DNA from: Phycisphaerales bacterium UBA7800 | Lineage (GTDB): Bacteria > Planctomycetota > Phycisphaerae > Phycisphaerales > Phycisphaeraceae | DNA length: 39,761 nt | Direction: 5' to 3' | Assembly: GCA_002480565.1 (NCBI GenBank) | Contig: DLCK01000050.1 | Coordinates: forward strand, 1-39,761 | Shown: positions 1 to 8,948 of the stretch, piece after piece | How the letters are laid out: each line of letters begins with the position of its first letter | Numbering within the stretch: the stretch's first letter is position 1 | Notes under the pieces: model-generated | What the model was told of the DNA's origin: nothing | Database searches by the model: none | What the model saw: only the letters and a program-made list of their open reading frames with translations | Translations under genes and position numbers: made by a program

Positions 1-135
1 AAACCCATCGCCGTGACAATAAATGCTGCTCCAGAAGACTCATCTCTATGTATAAATCCAAACTACGTTTGCGAAGTACCGACATGTGCTGATACCCTAA
101 TTACTATAGTTCCGGAGCGATCTAAAGGGATATGA
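1..135 (+). CDS. C-terminal end of an unidentified protein (runs off left edge)
   Basis: Frame 1 is open from the first base to a TGA at 133-135 and encodes 44 residues. The fragment is cysteine-containing and begins KPIAVTINAAPED. It ends 12 bases before the next start codon on the same strand, so it is probably the preceding gene of the same operon. I do not recognise the family from this tail. Its position upstream of the Dnd-linked module suggests it may be another island gene, but that is inference. Confidence 0.5.
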   Translation, partial: KPIAVTINAAPEDSSLCINPNYVCEVPTCADTLITIVPERSKGI

Positions 136-147
136 GGTGTTGGCCCC

Positions 148-2091
148 ATGGGATACGACCAACTTTTGAAATGTCAAGGGAAAATTCTCACCAATCGATT
201 TCGAATAATTGAGTTGGATAAATTGAATGGTTACCGACTTAACTTTTCTCGCTTAACAAAAAATGAGCGAAAGCTTATCAAAAAGTTTGTCCGTCAGAAA
301 ATTCATATAGAAGAAATCACGCCCCGGTTTTTAATGGAGCAATTGCCAAATAAGCTAATTTCATCTGCAAGATTCGGGCGAAATAGTGATGCTACGCTGA
401 CATCTTTGCAGCATAAAATCAGAGATTTTTTCGATGGAGTCCCTGAGCTTTCACGATTTTTAATGTCTGAAACACATGGCCACAATATGAGCTTATTGGA
501 AATCGGCCAAGACCTTTTAGAAGACATTGAGTTTTTTGCAAATACGCAACCTCCCAAAGAAAAATGTATTTTTTTAAAGCGTAGCGGATTGGGGGAAGAT
601 CAGCTAACGCTGGAAGAACTTGGAAATCAGTTTGGAGTGACTCGGGAACGAATTCGCCAGAAAGAGCAACGTCTATTGCTAGATTTGCATAATTCAATAA
701 GAGTCGCGCCAGGCGTATTGAATGCAAAAATCCACGAAACTCCAATAACTTCTGTTATTGCAGAAATGGTTGATTTCCGTCGTGCTTTTTCAACAGACGT
801 TGCTTGTATTAGGATGCTTGCGCGTCTTGCAGGAATTGATTCCAAAAAACTTTTTCAACAACATGTACCACCCATTTCGCAGACTGCATTAGATGACTTT
901 TTCTGTTCTACACGGCCACCTTTTAGTAAGTATGATGCTCAGTTGTTTTTGCAAGAAGAATTCAATCTTGAGGTGAATGTTGCAAAACAGGCACTCACGA
1001 TGCTCCAAAAACAGGGGCAACTTGGCATAGAAGGACAGATTGTATACCCTCAAAATGCAAAAAAAGAAGTCGCAATTGCATATCTACTGGCCAAGCATCC
1101 AGATGGATTAGATTGGATCGAGGTCGCCAGAAAAGTCAACCAGCTTGGGCTTTGTCGAAGTCAACTGTCAATTGAACGGCCGGACAGTATTCTCCATACT
1201 TCTTCATACATTTTCCAGTCAGGACGAAGTCAGTACAGCCACATGTGCTACTTTGGACTTTCCAAGGAAAATATTAGACACTGGCTTGCAAAAATTCGGA
1301 CAGCTCTTGAGCAATCAGCATATAGTGCTATGAATTTGCGTGCAGAATATTACGAAACGTGCGATAGCCCTAAACCCGATTACTACCGCATTCGACATGT
1401 GGTCCGTAATTTCGGTGTTCAAGCGAAAATCTATTTTAATGGACATTCACAAACCGATACGGTTTCTCTTGAACCTGTCGTTTCACTAGTTTCCCAAATG
1501 GAAGCTATAGCCAGAATCTTAGAAGTGCAACCGATGACAATCGGAGCGGTTGCCGGGCATATTCACAGCCAGAGTGAGGGACATGCTTGGGCATACCTGT
1601 GTGCCCTCATTTCCGAAGGTCGTGTTGTTCGGTTAGACGATAGTACATTTGCTGCTCCCTCCATCGCATTCTCTGGCATCAATACAGAAAAAATTATAGA
1701 GATTATTCACTCCATCTTGGCAGGAGACAGTAGAGTTCATCATATAGGTGTTCTTTCTTCACAGATTAATCGGGGAACCAAAGTTGATTTGTCTCCAAGA
1801 TTATGCAAGTCATTAATTACTGCTTACGCCAAGCAGGAAAAATGGTGTACGCGCGGTTATTTAGTAGCAAAAAAACCTTTCGAATGGACCGGATTATCTG
1901 ATGTTGTGCGTGATGCCTCAGATGTACAGGGGGAGGACTTGATTGCTTGGGTGCAACAGAGAGTTTGTGCTTCACGGGAAGTTATTAAGCGTGCAATTTG
2001 TAACAGTGGTACAAGGTTGGCTGAAGCTGAAAAGTATAGTTATTCTGAGGGGTTGGCAGCCGATCTAATGCAGGAGCTGTTTGAGTTATGA
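148..2091 (+). CDS. Large protein with sigma-70 region 4-like helix-turn-helix, Dnd-island operon
   Basis: A 647-residue protein. Residues about 147-180 (GLGEDQLTLEELGNQFGVTRERIRQKEQ) match the region 4.2 helix-turn-helix of primary sigma factors, including the hallmark FGVTRERIRQ. No sigma region 2 is apparent, and the remaining 470 residues do not resemble a sigma factor, so it is unlikely to be a conventional one. The C-terminal part looks like a series of winged-helix-like segments, but I cannot name a family. GAGGTG at 134-139 is a suitable ribosome binding site for the ATG at 148. Its stop overlaps the next start as ATGA, indicating translational coupling with the helicase. A DNA-binding or recruitment role in a phosphorothioation-linked defence module is inferred from context. 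Confidence 0.75.
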   Translation: MGYDQLLKCQGKILTNRFRIIELDKLNGYRLNFSRLTKNERKLIKKFVRQKIHIEEITPRFLMEQLPNKLISSARFGRNSDATLTSLQHKIRDFFDGVPELSRFLMSETHGHNMSLLEIGQDLLEDIEFFANTQPPKEKCIFLKRSGLGEDQLTLEELGNQFGVTRERIRQKEQRLLLDLHNSIRVAPGVLNAKIHETPITSVIAEMVDFRRAFSTDVACIRMLARLAGIDSKKLFQQHVPPISQTALDDFFCSTRPPFSKYDAQLFLQEEFNLEVNVAKQALTMLQKQGQLGIEGQIVYPQNAKKEVAIAYLLAKHPDGLDWIEVARKVNQLGLCRSQLSIERPDSILHTSSYIFQSGRSQYSHMCYFGLSKENIRHWLAKIRTALEQSAYSAMNLRAEYYETCDSPKPDYYRIRHVVRNFGVQAKIYFNGHSQTDTVSLEPVVSLVSQMEAIARILEVQPMTIGAVAGHIHSQSEGHAWAYLCALISEGRVVRLDDSTFAAPSIAFSGINTEKIIEIIHSILAGDSRVHHIGVLSSQINRGTKVDLSPRLCKSLITAYAKQEKWCTRGYLVAKKPFEWTGLSDVVRDASDVQGEDLIAWVQQRVCASREVIKRAICNSGTRLAEAEKYSYSEGLAADLMQELFEL

Positions 2092-4196
2092 ACAGGCCAC
2101 TATCCGATCTGAATTTAAAAATCTCCTACCGCACTGGCAGGGATGACTTAATCAACGACTTCTATATTCCTTGTCTCAATCGCTCCATTTTATATCAGAG
2201 AGCCGTTGGGTATTTTAACAGTACTGGGTTGTCACTAGCTGCGTCCGGAATTGCGCATTTAATCGCTGCTGGCGGTAAAATTGAACTTTTGGCATCACCC
2301 CAACTGACCCAAGAAGATATTGATGCAATACAAAAGGGACATTCCACTCATAAAGACGTTGTGATCCAGGCTGTTCAGAGGAATTTTATTGAAATTCAGG
2401 ATTTGCTGATAAAGGAACGGCTGGAAGCCTTGGCTTGGATGGTATCAACCGGAGATCTTAAGGTAAAACTTGCAATTCGGATGTCACCTAATGGTGTTCC
2501 GTCTCTTGGCATTTACCATGAGAAATTGGGGCTGTTTTCAGATAGCAATTTAAACAGGGTTGCTTTTGCTGGCTCTGCAAATGAAACAGGTTCAGCTTTA
2601 TTTGAGAATTTTGAAGCAATTGATGTATATTGCTCTTGGGAAGATCCTCAGAACCGGGTCACTGAGAAAACCGAAATGTTCTCTGATCTTTGGTCAAATG
2701 GAACACCCGGCCTTGATGTCATTGATTTTACTGAAGTGACCGCCGATATCCTTCGTCCTTACACACCCAAACATCCTCCCCTCGCTAATGCCAACCCAAC
2801 CTCGAATAATAGTACTAATACTCCTTCTGCAGGGTGCAAGCCCGACTTTCCTTCTTGGTTGAAACTACGTGGCTATCAAGAATTAGCTGTCAGAAACTGG
2901 TTTGATAATGATGGGCAAGGTACACTTAAAATGGCTACAGGTAGTGGAAAAACCATTACAGCACTTTCTATTATCACGCACCTATATCAAAAAGCAGGAC
3001 TGAAAGCGGCTTTAGTACTTTGCCCGTATAAACACTTGGTGGATCAATGGGCCAAGGAATCCCAAAATTTCAGTATCAATCCATTGATCATCCACACTTC
3101 CCGAACCATCTGGTCTGAAGATCTTAACCGCAAGCTACTTGCACTTCAGAATGATGAGGATCAGATGCTTCTGGTTTTAACGACAAACCGTTCGTTTGCT
3201 GACAATTTTTTCCAACGAAAATTGCTTCATTTTCCTAAAAATACGGTTTTGGTTGCAGACGAAGCGCACAATCTGGGGGCAAAAGATTTGAGAACCAAAC
3301 TTCCAGATTCAATTCGTTGGCGTCTGGCTCTTTCAGCAACGCCAGAACGATGGTTTGACGATGAAGGCACGGATGCAATCTTCGATTATTTCGGGAAAGT
3401 ATTAGAGCCAGAATTCACTCTAGAAGATGCACTAAAATGTGGTGCACTTGCCCCTTACAGATACTATCCCATACTCGTTGAACTTACGGAAGATGAGCAA
3501 GATGAATATTTAGCACTTAGCAAGAAGATCGCAGAAAAGTATTCCAATAATGGATTTGATAAGGACGACAAGGCCCTTTCTTTCCTGCTGTTTAAGCGCG
3601 CAAGGTTGATGGCGAGTGCTGAAAACAAATTGCCGATTCTGAAAGACCTTATGGGGGATAAGGCTGGTTCGAAGCACTGGTTGTTTTATTGCGGTGATGA
3701 CCGGGTTGAGGATCAGTCAAGTCAGGAAGAAATGCGTCAAATTGAATCCGTTTGCCGTATCCTTGGACGTGAGTTGCATATGAAAATCGCATCCTTCACT
3801 GCGGAGACGCCTCGGGATACCCGCCAAGAAATCTCTAAAAAGCTGGATACGGGCGAGCTTCAGGGATTGGTTGCGATACGATGCCTTGATGAAGGCGTGG
3901 ACATTCCTTCAACGGAGAAGGCTGTAATTCTGGCAAGCAGTACCAATCCGCGTCAGTTTATTCAGCGACGCGGTCGGGTTCTTCGGAAACCTACTAAAGA
4001 CTCAAAAAAGGTTGCTGAAATCTACGACATGATTACTATCCCTCCGCTGGATTCGGTCGTTACCGATTCCGAACGTTCAATGTTACGCAAAGAGCTTGTT
4101 CGCTTTGCTGAATTTGCGAAACTTTCACAAAATGCGGGTGTAGCTCGCAAAGTGATTTTAGAACTGCAAAAAAAATATGAACTAATGGATATATAG
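2088..4196 (+). CDS. Phospholipase-D-like domain plus SF2 DEAH helicase, Dnd-linked restriction-type protein
   Basis: A 702-residue protein. The N-terminal 200 residues form a PLD-like nuclease domain with an HxK motif at about residues 144-146 (IYHEKLGLFSD) and a downstream AGSANET segment. After a proline/asparagine-rich linker (about 230-250) comes a superfamily 2 helicase: Walker A MATGSGKT near 282-289, DEAH near 391-394, SATPERW near 416, and motif VI QFIQRRGRVLRKP in the C-terminal third. This architecture is that of the helicase restriction proteins found beside dnd clusters (the family called DNA phosphorothioation system restriction enzyme). It overlaps the upstream gene by four bases. 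It probably translocates on and cleaves unmodified DNA, which is inference. Only one clear HxK motif is visible, so the PLD domain would have to dimerise to be active. Confidence 0.85.
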   Translation: MNRPLSDLNLKISYRTGRDDLINDFYIPCLNRSILYQRAVGYFNSTGLSLAASGIAHLIAAGGKIELLASPQLTQEDIDAIQKGHSTHKDVVIQAVQRNFIEIQDLLIKERLEALAWMVSTGDLKVKLAIRMSPNGVPSLGIYHEKLGLFSDSNLNRVAFAGSANETGSALFENFEAIDVYCSWEDPQNRVTEKTEMFSDLWSNGTPGLDVIDFTEVTADILRPYTPKHPPLANANPTSNNSTNTPSAGCKPDFPSWLKLRGYQELAVRNWFDNDGQGTLKMATGSGKTITALSIITHLYQKAGLKAALVLCPYKHLVDQWAKESQNFSINPLIIHTSRTIWSEDLNRKLLALQNDEDQMLLVLTTNRSFADNFFQRKLLHFPKNTVLVADEAHNLGAKDLRTKLPDSIRWRLALSATPERWFDDEGTDAIFDYFGKVLEPEFTLEDALKCGALAPYRYYPILVELTEDEQDEYLALSKKIAEKYSNNGFDKDDKALSFLLFKRARLMASAENKLPILKDLMGDKAGSKHWLFYCGDDRVEDQSSQEEMRQIESVCRILGRELHMKIASFTAETPRDTRQEISKKLDTGELQGLVAIRCLDEGVDIPSTEKAVILASSTNPRQFIQRRGRVLRKPTKDSKKVAEIYDMITIPPLDSVVTDSERSMLRKELVRFAEFAKLSQNAGVARKVILELQKKYELMDI

Positions 4197-4206
4197 GAGC
4201 CGTGAT

Positions 4207-4356
4207 ATGCCAGATGAACTTAAACCAATTAAGGATGCACCGGATGAAATCCGAAACATTATTACCAAAGTCATTGATCATGAGAAGCGTAACATGAATG
4301 TCAAACGTGGAATCAAAGATGACGTGATCGATATTATTAAAAAGGAGATTCAATGA
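4207..4356 (+). CDS. 49-residue charged small protein within the Dnd-linked operon
   Basis: ATG at 4207 to TGA at 4354-4356, preceded by AGGAG at about 4196-4200. It begins MPDELKPIKDAPDEIRN and ends IDIIKKEIQ, giving a highly charged, probably helical polypeptide with no membrane segment. It fills the gap between the helicase and the ATPase exactly: its TGA overlaps the ATG of the next gene (ATGA). That packing and the good ribosome binding site argue that it is real despite its size. The function is unknown; a small accessory subunit of the helicase/ATPase complex is a reasonable guess. Confidence 0.7.
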   Translation: MPDELKPIKDAPDEIRNIITKVIDHEKRNMNVKRGIKDDVIDIIKKEIQ

Positions 4357-6440
4357 AACTTGTCAATCTCCAGATGCATAACTTTCGTCAGTTCTACGGA
4401 ACGACTCCTTTGATTAAATTTGCCTCAGACACCGCGAATGTAACAGTTTTTCATGCCGAGAATGGTGCAGGTAAAACTGCATTACTCAATGCTTTTACGT
4501 GGCTCTTATATGATTCATACACTAAAGGTTTTGGATCTTCTGAAGAAAAAGTGAACAAATGGGCAATCGCGGAGGCAGAAATTGGTGCAACAGTTAACGC
4601 CTGGGTAAAACTGACTTTTGAACATAGCGGAACGCTGTACCAAATTCAGCGCCAAGCTGATGTGGTAAAAGTCAGTGAAGAAGAGTGGAATTATAAACCA
4701 GAAAGGGCAGCAGAACTGATGTATGCCGACGAGAAGGGTGAATGGCATACACAGGATAAAGTGTCAGAAACTATCGGGCGAATTCTTCCCAAGGATCTCC
4801 ATTACTATTTCTTTTTTGACGGTGAGCGTATTGAGCGAATTGTTCAGCCGAGTAAAAAAGAGAAAGATGATTTAGCTGCTGCGACTAAAAAACTCCTTGG
4901 TGTTGAAGTATTGGATCGCTCCATAAACCATCTTAATGATGCCCGTATTGTTCTGGAAAAAGAGCTCAAGCGTATTGGTGATCCTGAGACCCAGAGACTT
5001 CTTGAGGAAAAAGAAAATAAGGAGAAAGAACTTGCGGGACTAAAGAACAAGCTGGATCAGCTCCAGAACAATCGTGATGGATTTAAGGAAAACAAAGCTG
5101 AAGTCGAAAATCGACTACGTGCGCTTGAAGGTGTAAAAGACCTCCAAAAGCGTCGCGACCAACTGAATGAAGATCTTGAGAGCCGCAAGTCATCGCGCAA
5201 CCAAACTCAGGAAAAACTCAAACAGGCTATTGCCAAGGACGGCTTTGCTGTATTTGTCGAAGATAGTGCAAATGAATTTCGGGACTTGATCGAATCACTT
5301 AGACAAAAAGGCGAACTTCCCGTTGGCATCAAAAAGAAATTTGTACAGGACATTCTGGATCGTGGTTCATGCATTTGTGACCGAGGCCTGGATGACGCTA
5401 AAGACTCATCTGCCCGAGCAGCAGTTAAAGCGTGGATGCAGAAGGCAGGAAGTGACGACGTTGAGAAGGCTGCCTACGAGATGGGGATCCTTATCGATAA
5501 TCTGCAAGATAAAGTCCCTGTTTTTTGGGAAACTGTTGTAACCTGCCAATCAAAAGAAGATACAGATCGCTCTGAAATTGCCGATATCGAAAGCGAGCTT
5601 GATGAGATTAGAAATAAACTGGTCGGCAGTCCCCTTGAAGAAGTAAGTGCATTGCAATCCCGTCTGTCTCAGTTGGAAACTGATATCACACAGAGCAATC
5701 AATCTATTGGTGGAACCAATATGGAAATCAAGGATGTCTCTGCAAAAATCGAAGACTTGCAAAATCAAATCTCTCGGCACGAAGGGTTGGAAGAGCAGCA
5801 GAAATTGGCCAACCGTCGAGTAAACGCAGCGGTAGATGCTCGAAATCGAATTAAGCAAGTGTATGAAAATGTGAACGAGCAACTTCGGAAAAAGTTTGAG
5901 GTTGGTATCAATAAGTACTTCCACCAGATTTCAGTATCACCCTATGTAACTAAACTGGATTCTGCTTATTCTTTAGAACTATACGATCAGTCCATAAATG
6001 CTCCGATTCCAGTTGCCCGTTCCCAAGGAGAAAGCCAAGTGCTATGTCTATCGTTTATTGCCGGATTTGTTGACTTGGCAAAGGAATGGAGTGCCAAAAG
6101 CCAAGGCAATATAGTGGGACCTGAGAATGTGGAATATCCGATTGTTATGGATTCACCGTTTGGCGCTTTGGACACAACCAACCGCAGACATGTTACCGAA
6201 CACATTAACCGCATTGCAGACCAAGTTGTTATGATGGTTTCATCGACTCAGTGGCGAGGTGAAGTAAGTGGTGCTTCTTTAGGCAAAGTAGGACAATCAT
6301 ACGTGCTTTCCTATCACACACCAAACGAGGACCTTGATGAGAAGGTGACAACTGAATTGAATGGCCAAACTTATGACTTGGTTCGGAAAAGCTCCAATGA
6401 ATTTGAATATACAGAAATAATTGAGGTGGAAAATGCCTGA
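4353..6440 (+). CDS. SMC/Rad50-like coiled-coil ATPase, DndD-like, second copy in the island
   Basis: A 695-residue ABC-type ATPase. The N-terminal Walker A (ENGAGKTALLNAF, about residues 36-48) and a conserved FFFDGER segment follow the DndD/RecF-like pattern. A long central charged coiled coil (about 200-300 and 425-500) is interrupted by a CxC pair (SCICDRG) that could act like a zinc hook. The C-terminal signature GESQVLCLSF (about 559) and Walker B YPIVMDSPFGALD (about 596-607) complete the fold. The overall plan matches the true DndD at 9293-11266, but the two differ in detail, for example in the cysteine pair at the hinge. Four-base overlap with the small protein upstream and eight-base overlap with the gene downstream place it in one coupled operon. 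It probably powers the effector complex. Confidence 0.85.
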   Translation: MKLVNLQMHNFRQFYGTTPLIKFASDTANVTVFHAENGAGKTALLNAFTWLLYDSYTKGFGSSEEKVNKWAIAEAEIGATVNAWVKLTFEHSGTLYQIQRQADVVKVSEEEWNYKPERAAELMYADEKGEWHTQDKVSETIGRILPKDLHYYFFFDGERIERIVQPSKKEKDDLAAATKKLLGVEVLDRSINHLNDARIVLEKELKRIGDPETQRLLEEKENKEKELAGLKNKLDQLQNNRDGFKENKAEVENRLRALEGVKDLQKRRDQLNEDLESRKSSRNQTQEKLKQAIAKDGFAVFVEDSANEFRDLIESLRQKGELPVGIKKKFVQDILDRGSCICDRGLDDAKDSSARAAVKAWMQKAGSDDVEKAAYEMGILIDNLQDKVPVFWETVVTCQSKEDTDRSEIADIESELDEIRNKLVGSPLEEVSALQSRLSQLETDITQSNQSIGGTNMEIKDVSAKIEDLQNQISRHEGLEEQQKLANRRVNAAVDARNRIKQVYENVNEQLRKKFEVGINKYFHQISVSPYVTKLDSAYSLELYDQSINAPIPVARSQGESQVLCLSFIAGFVDLAKEWSAKSQGNIVGPENVEYPIVMDSPFGALDTTNRRHVTEHINRIADQVVMMVSSTQWRGEVSGASLGKVGQSYVLSYHTPNEDLDEKVTTELNGQTYDLVRKSSNEFEYTEIIEVENA

Positions 6441-6870
6441 ACGGCGTATTAGGGTTCCAGCCGACAAAGTCGATTTTATCGAGTCCATGCTGAAAACGGC
6501 AAAGGGACCATTTGAATTAAAAGCGCAGGTTCTTGGATTTGCCGCCGCATACGGTTCTAAATATGGGGAGCGGCTACCTTTTTCCAAGACTGGTGAACCA
6601 ATTCGTCATAGTGTTTTTGTGGGAGAAAAGCTAGACACTTTAATCAATCTGCTCACGATTACCCATACGGGAGACCCCAAGGTTTTGGCACGTAGCGATG
6701 AAATGGAAGACCTTCGAGCGACCATCTTTGAAGAGTTCGCCAATAGCGGACTTGCTTTGTTAGAGAATAAACTCAAGGGTGAGGTGAAGTATACACAATC
6801 ACTTCTGCTGATGATGAAAAATAATCAGACTACAGGTGACGATGTTGAGAGTTTGGTTGGGATATTCTGA
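6433..6870 (+). CDS. Small protein resembling DNA phosphorothioation-associated protein 4
   Basis: A 145-residue basic-to-neutral protein starting MPERRIRVPADKVDFIES. I chose the ATG at 6433 because GAGGTGG sits just upstream (6423-6429); an in-frame TTG at 6421 would add four residues. The N-terminal RRIRVPADK and the FAAAYGSKYGERLPF segment resemble the Dnd-associated protein 4 family, which occurs beside dnd genes and whose biochemical role is unknown. It overlaps the end of the ATPase gene by eight bases, so it is co-translated with it. No catalytic motif is visible. The family assignment is from memory of the pattern and is moderately secure. Confidence 0.65.
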   Translation: MPERRIRVPADKVDFIESMLKTAKGPFELKAQVLGFAAAYGSKYGERLPFSKTGEPIRHSVFVGEKLDTLINLLTITHTGDPKVLARSDEMEDLRATIFEEFANSGLALLENKLKGEVKYTQSLLLMMKNNQTTGDDVESLVGIF

Positions 6871-6986
6871 TGAAAATCCAACCCCGACAAGTTCTCTTTC
6901 AGATTCCCACGCGGCTAATAAATCAGAATACTGGTAAGAATTTCATTGATTTAGCAAAGTCAATTTTTTCGTCCAATCACGCTTGA
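6870..6986 (+). pseudogene. Possible 5' remnant of the next gene of the plus operon
   Basis: An ATG at 6870 overlaps the previous stop as TGATG and opens 38 codons (MKIQPRQVLFQIPTRLINQN...) to a TGA at 6984-6986. The last 44 bases overlap the 3' end of the convergent DGQHR gene. Coupled starts of this kind are used throughout the operon, so this could be the beginning of a further gene whose body was lost when the minus-strand cluster was joined here. It could equally be chance; the length alone proves nothing. Confidence 0.3.
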
Positions 6987-8103
6987 GTTTGACGTTGACG
7001 ATAATGGATTCCAAGTCCTTCTTAATAAGTTCACGAACATTGGCATTGTCTTGGACTTTGATTTTCCATTCACACGTCCAAAATTCACCCGGAATAGATG
7101 AAAATATACGTAATACAAACTCTTGAAGTTCCTCTTCTTCAAGCGGATCCATTTTACCCTTAGCCCATTCCATTAATAACTCATGCGTTAGATATTCATT
7201 AATGGCTACCATATTAACTTTCTTGAGGAATTTGTTATTTCCATCAGTGTTCCACAACGCTGGATAATGACTCTTCAAGGTAGACCATATTGTCAAGAAT
7301 ACAGCTTCTGCTGACTCAATATCTTCTAATAATGATTCGAATGATGACTGTAATTGTTTAATGCAAGATTCAATGGCCGTTATTGTAATCAATCGTTTTG
7401 CTTCTGGGTCTCTGTCATTGATCTCCCAATCGAGCAATTTATAAAAGGGGCTCTCGGGGTCATTATTAAAGCGTTTGAGTGTTGGCGTATTTTCGCCATA
7501 TCTTATTCCAGCAGCCTCAAGTCTATTCACGAGATCGGTTTCAATACTTGCGATATCTGAAATGATTGATTTGACGTTAGTTGTTGGAACTTTTGATGAT
7601 TTTTGGTTAATCACAATAAACTGAAATGCTTGTTCTTCAATATCTGCATCTAATATGCCAACAATCAGGAGGGGAATATCCTCATCAGGATATTTTTCAC
7701 ATCCAAATACACGATGCTGGCCATCGACAATTAATCCAGGTTTTTCGTATGGTTGGGCCGTCAAATCATAGTTTATTTTGAGCAATCCTATTTGTGCTTC
7801 ATTTGCACAACGGTTCGAAATATCTATTTCTGTGTTAGGAGTGAAAGAAACAGAATCTTCACGAAAACCAATGATAATGCATCCCGGCAAAGTGTTATCT
7901 TGACGAATTCGAAGAAATTGTGTTATTGCAGCCAACCGAGCTGGTTTAGTAACTCTTTGTGTTCCATGTTCATGGTCTTGAGTTCGTCTGACACCCGCCC
8001 ATTGAACGATTTCACTTACGCTTGCATAAAAAGTAAAGAAATAGGGGCATGAGGTGTCAGATCTCTGCCTAATACGAATTCCTGAATAAACAAGTGCATT
8101 CAT
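6943..8103 (-). CDS. DGQHR-domain protein, second DndB-like protein
   Basis: A 386-residue protein with the defining DGQHR motif at residues 127-131 (GLIVDGQHRVFGCE) and the downstream VINQKSSKVPTTN segment typical of the DndB/DGQHR superfamily (ParB/sulfiredoxin-like fold). It is distinct from the true DndB at 12818-13912, sharing mainly the motif region. It is the last gene of the minus operon, six bases after the HNH gene, with AAGGATG as a ribosome binding site. DndB in other systems is a transcriptional repressor and modification-level regulator. A regulatory or sequence-selection role for this paralogue is inference. It converges tail-to-tail on the plus operon. Confidence 0.8.
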   Translation of the reverse strand: MNALVYSGIRIRQRSDTSCPYFFTFYASVSEIVQWAGVRRTQDHEHGTQRVTKPARLAAITQFLRIRQDNTLPGCIIIGFREDSVSFTPNTEIDISNRCANEAQIGLLKINYDLTAQPYEKPGLIVDGQHRVFGCEKYPDEDIPLLIVGILDADIEEQAFQFIVINQKSSKVPTTNVKSIISDIASIETDLVNRLEAAGIRYGENTPTLKRFNNDPESPFYKLLDWEINDRDPEAKRLITITAIESCIKQLQSSFESLLEDIESAEAVFLTIWSTLKSHYPALWNTDGNNKFLKKVNMVAINEYLTHELLMEWAKGKMDPLEEEELQEFVLRIFSSIPGEFWTCEWKIKVQDNANVRELIKKDLESIIVNVKLKRDWTKKLTLLNQ

Positions 8104-8109
8104 TATGAT

Positions 8110-8928
8110 TCATCCTTCATTATGATCAGAACACTGTACCCCAATATTAAGAAAGTGCCAAGAATCCTGAGGCTCCTTTTGGAATACCTCAAGCCTTCCT
8201 GCACTACTTGCATGTTTCCCACATATTGTACATTCGCAGTTTTCCTTAAGCCACATAGCAACCACGTGCCTGCTGACAAACAACTGCTTTGCAAATTTTT
8301 TGTGCGTCTTATCATGTTTGGTTGATATCTTTTCAAAATGAAAGTCGGAGGGATGCATATGATCGTCTTTGTGCTTATTGCAGTCCTTGCATGATAAGGC
8401 CAAGTTTTCCTGTCTAGAATCTCCTCCATATTCTTTTGGAAATAAATGCTCAACTGATGCTGAATTAGAGGCTTCTACAGAATTAAAATCAATTTCTACT
8501 CCACACATATAACAAGTGGTTATCCCTGACTTTTTAAAAGATTCAAGGGTATAAGCGCGTGCCGCTTTTGTTAGATTTTTATGTGAAGCATCCACACAGC
8601 TATAAACCAATGCATGAAGTCGGTTCATTTGCTCAAGAGGCAAGGAAAACGAAAAATTATTGTTGATGTAGTCTTTAATTATGGGGATCGCATGGGCTGA
8701 ATCGGCATATTGAACCAGAGCCTTTTCTAAGGCATACGATGCTCCATGAATCAATCGGCGTAAGGTGTAGTACAAAATACTCCTTTTTTGAAACTCAAGA
8801 AAATCACCATCTGCTAAAAGGAGTTTGTCCATATTCTTCAGGAACCCAGCTTCAGGACATTCAGAATGGACTATATCTAAAATCATGTTTGCAAGTTGTT
8901 CGCCAGGAGTAAGAGTACTATTGCTCAA
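8110..8928 (-). CDS. HNH endonuclease encoded in the dnd operon
   Basis: A 272-residue protein. Residues 139-190 form an HNH nuclease with paired zinc-binding cysteines: CYMC (139-142), SVEHLFPKEYGGDSRQENLALSC with His161 and Asn174, then CKDC-N-KHKD (180-188). A second cysteine pair (CECTICGKH) occurs near 235-242. The N-terminal 130 residues are helical and unrecognised. The start appears to be TTG at 8928, because GAGGG lies seven bases upstream and there is no nearby ATG; a later ATG at residue 15 is possible. It lies 20 bases after dndE and six before the DGQHR gene, so it is co-transcribed with the modification genes. It may cut DNA lacking, or carrying, phosphorothioates. Confidence 0.8.
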   Translation of the reverse strand: MSNSTLTPGEQLANMILDIVHSECPEAGFLKNMDKLLLADGDFLEFQKRSILYYTLRRLIHGASYALEKALVQYADSAHAIPIIKDYINNNFSFSLPLEQMNRLHALVYSCVDASHKNLTKAARAYTLESFKKSGITTCYMCGVEIDFNSVEASNSASVEHLFPKEYGGDSRQENLALSCKDCNKHKDDHMHPSDFHFEKISTKHDKTHKKFAKQLFVSRHVVAMWLKENCECTICGKHASSAGRLEVFQKEPQDSWHFLNIGVQCSDHNEG

Positions 8929-8948
8929 TTTATATCCCTCATAAACTG

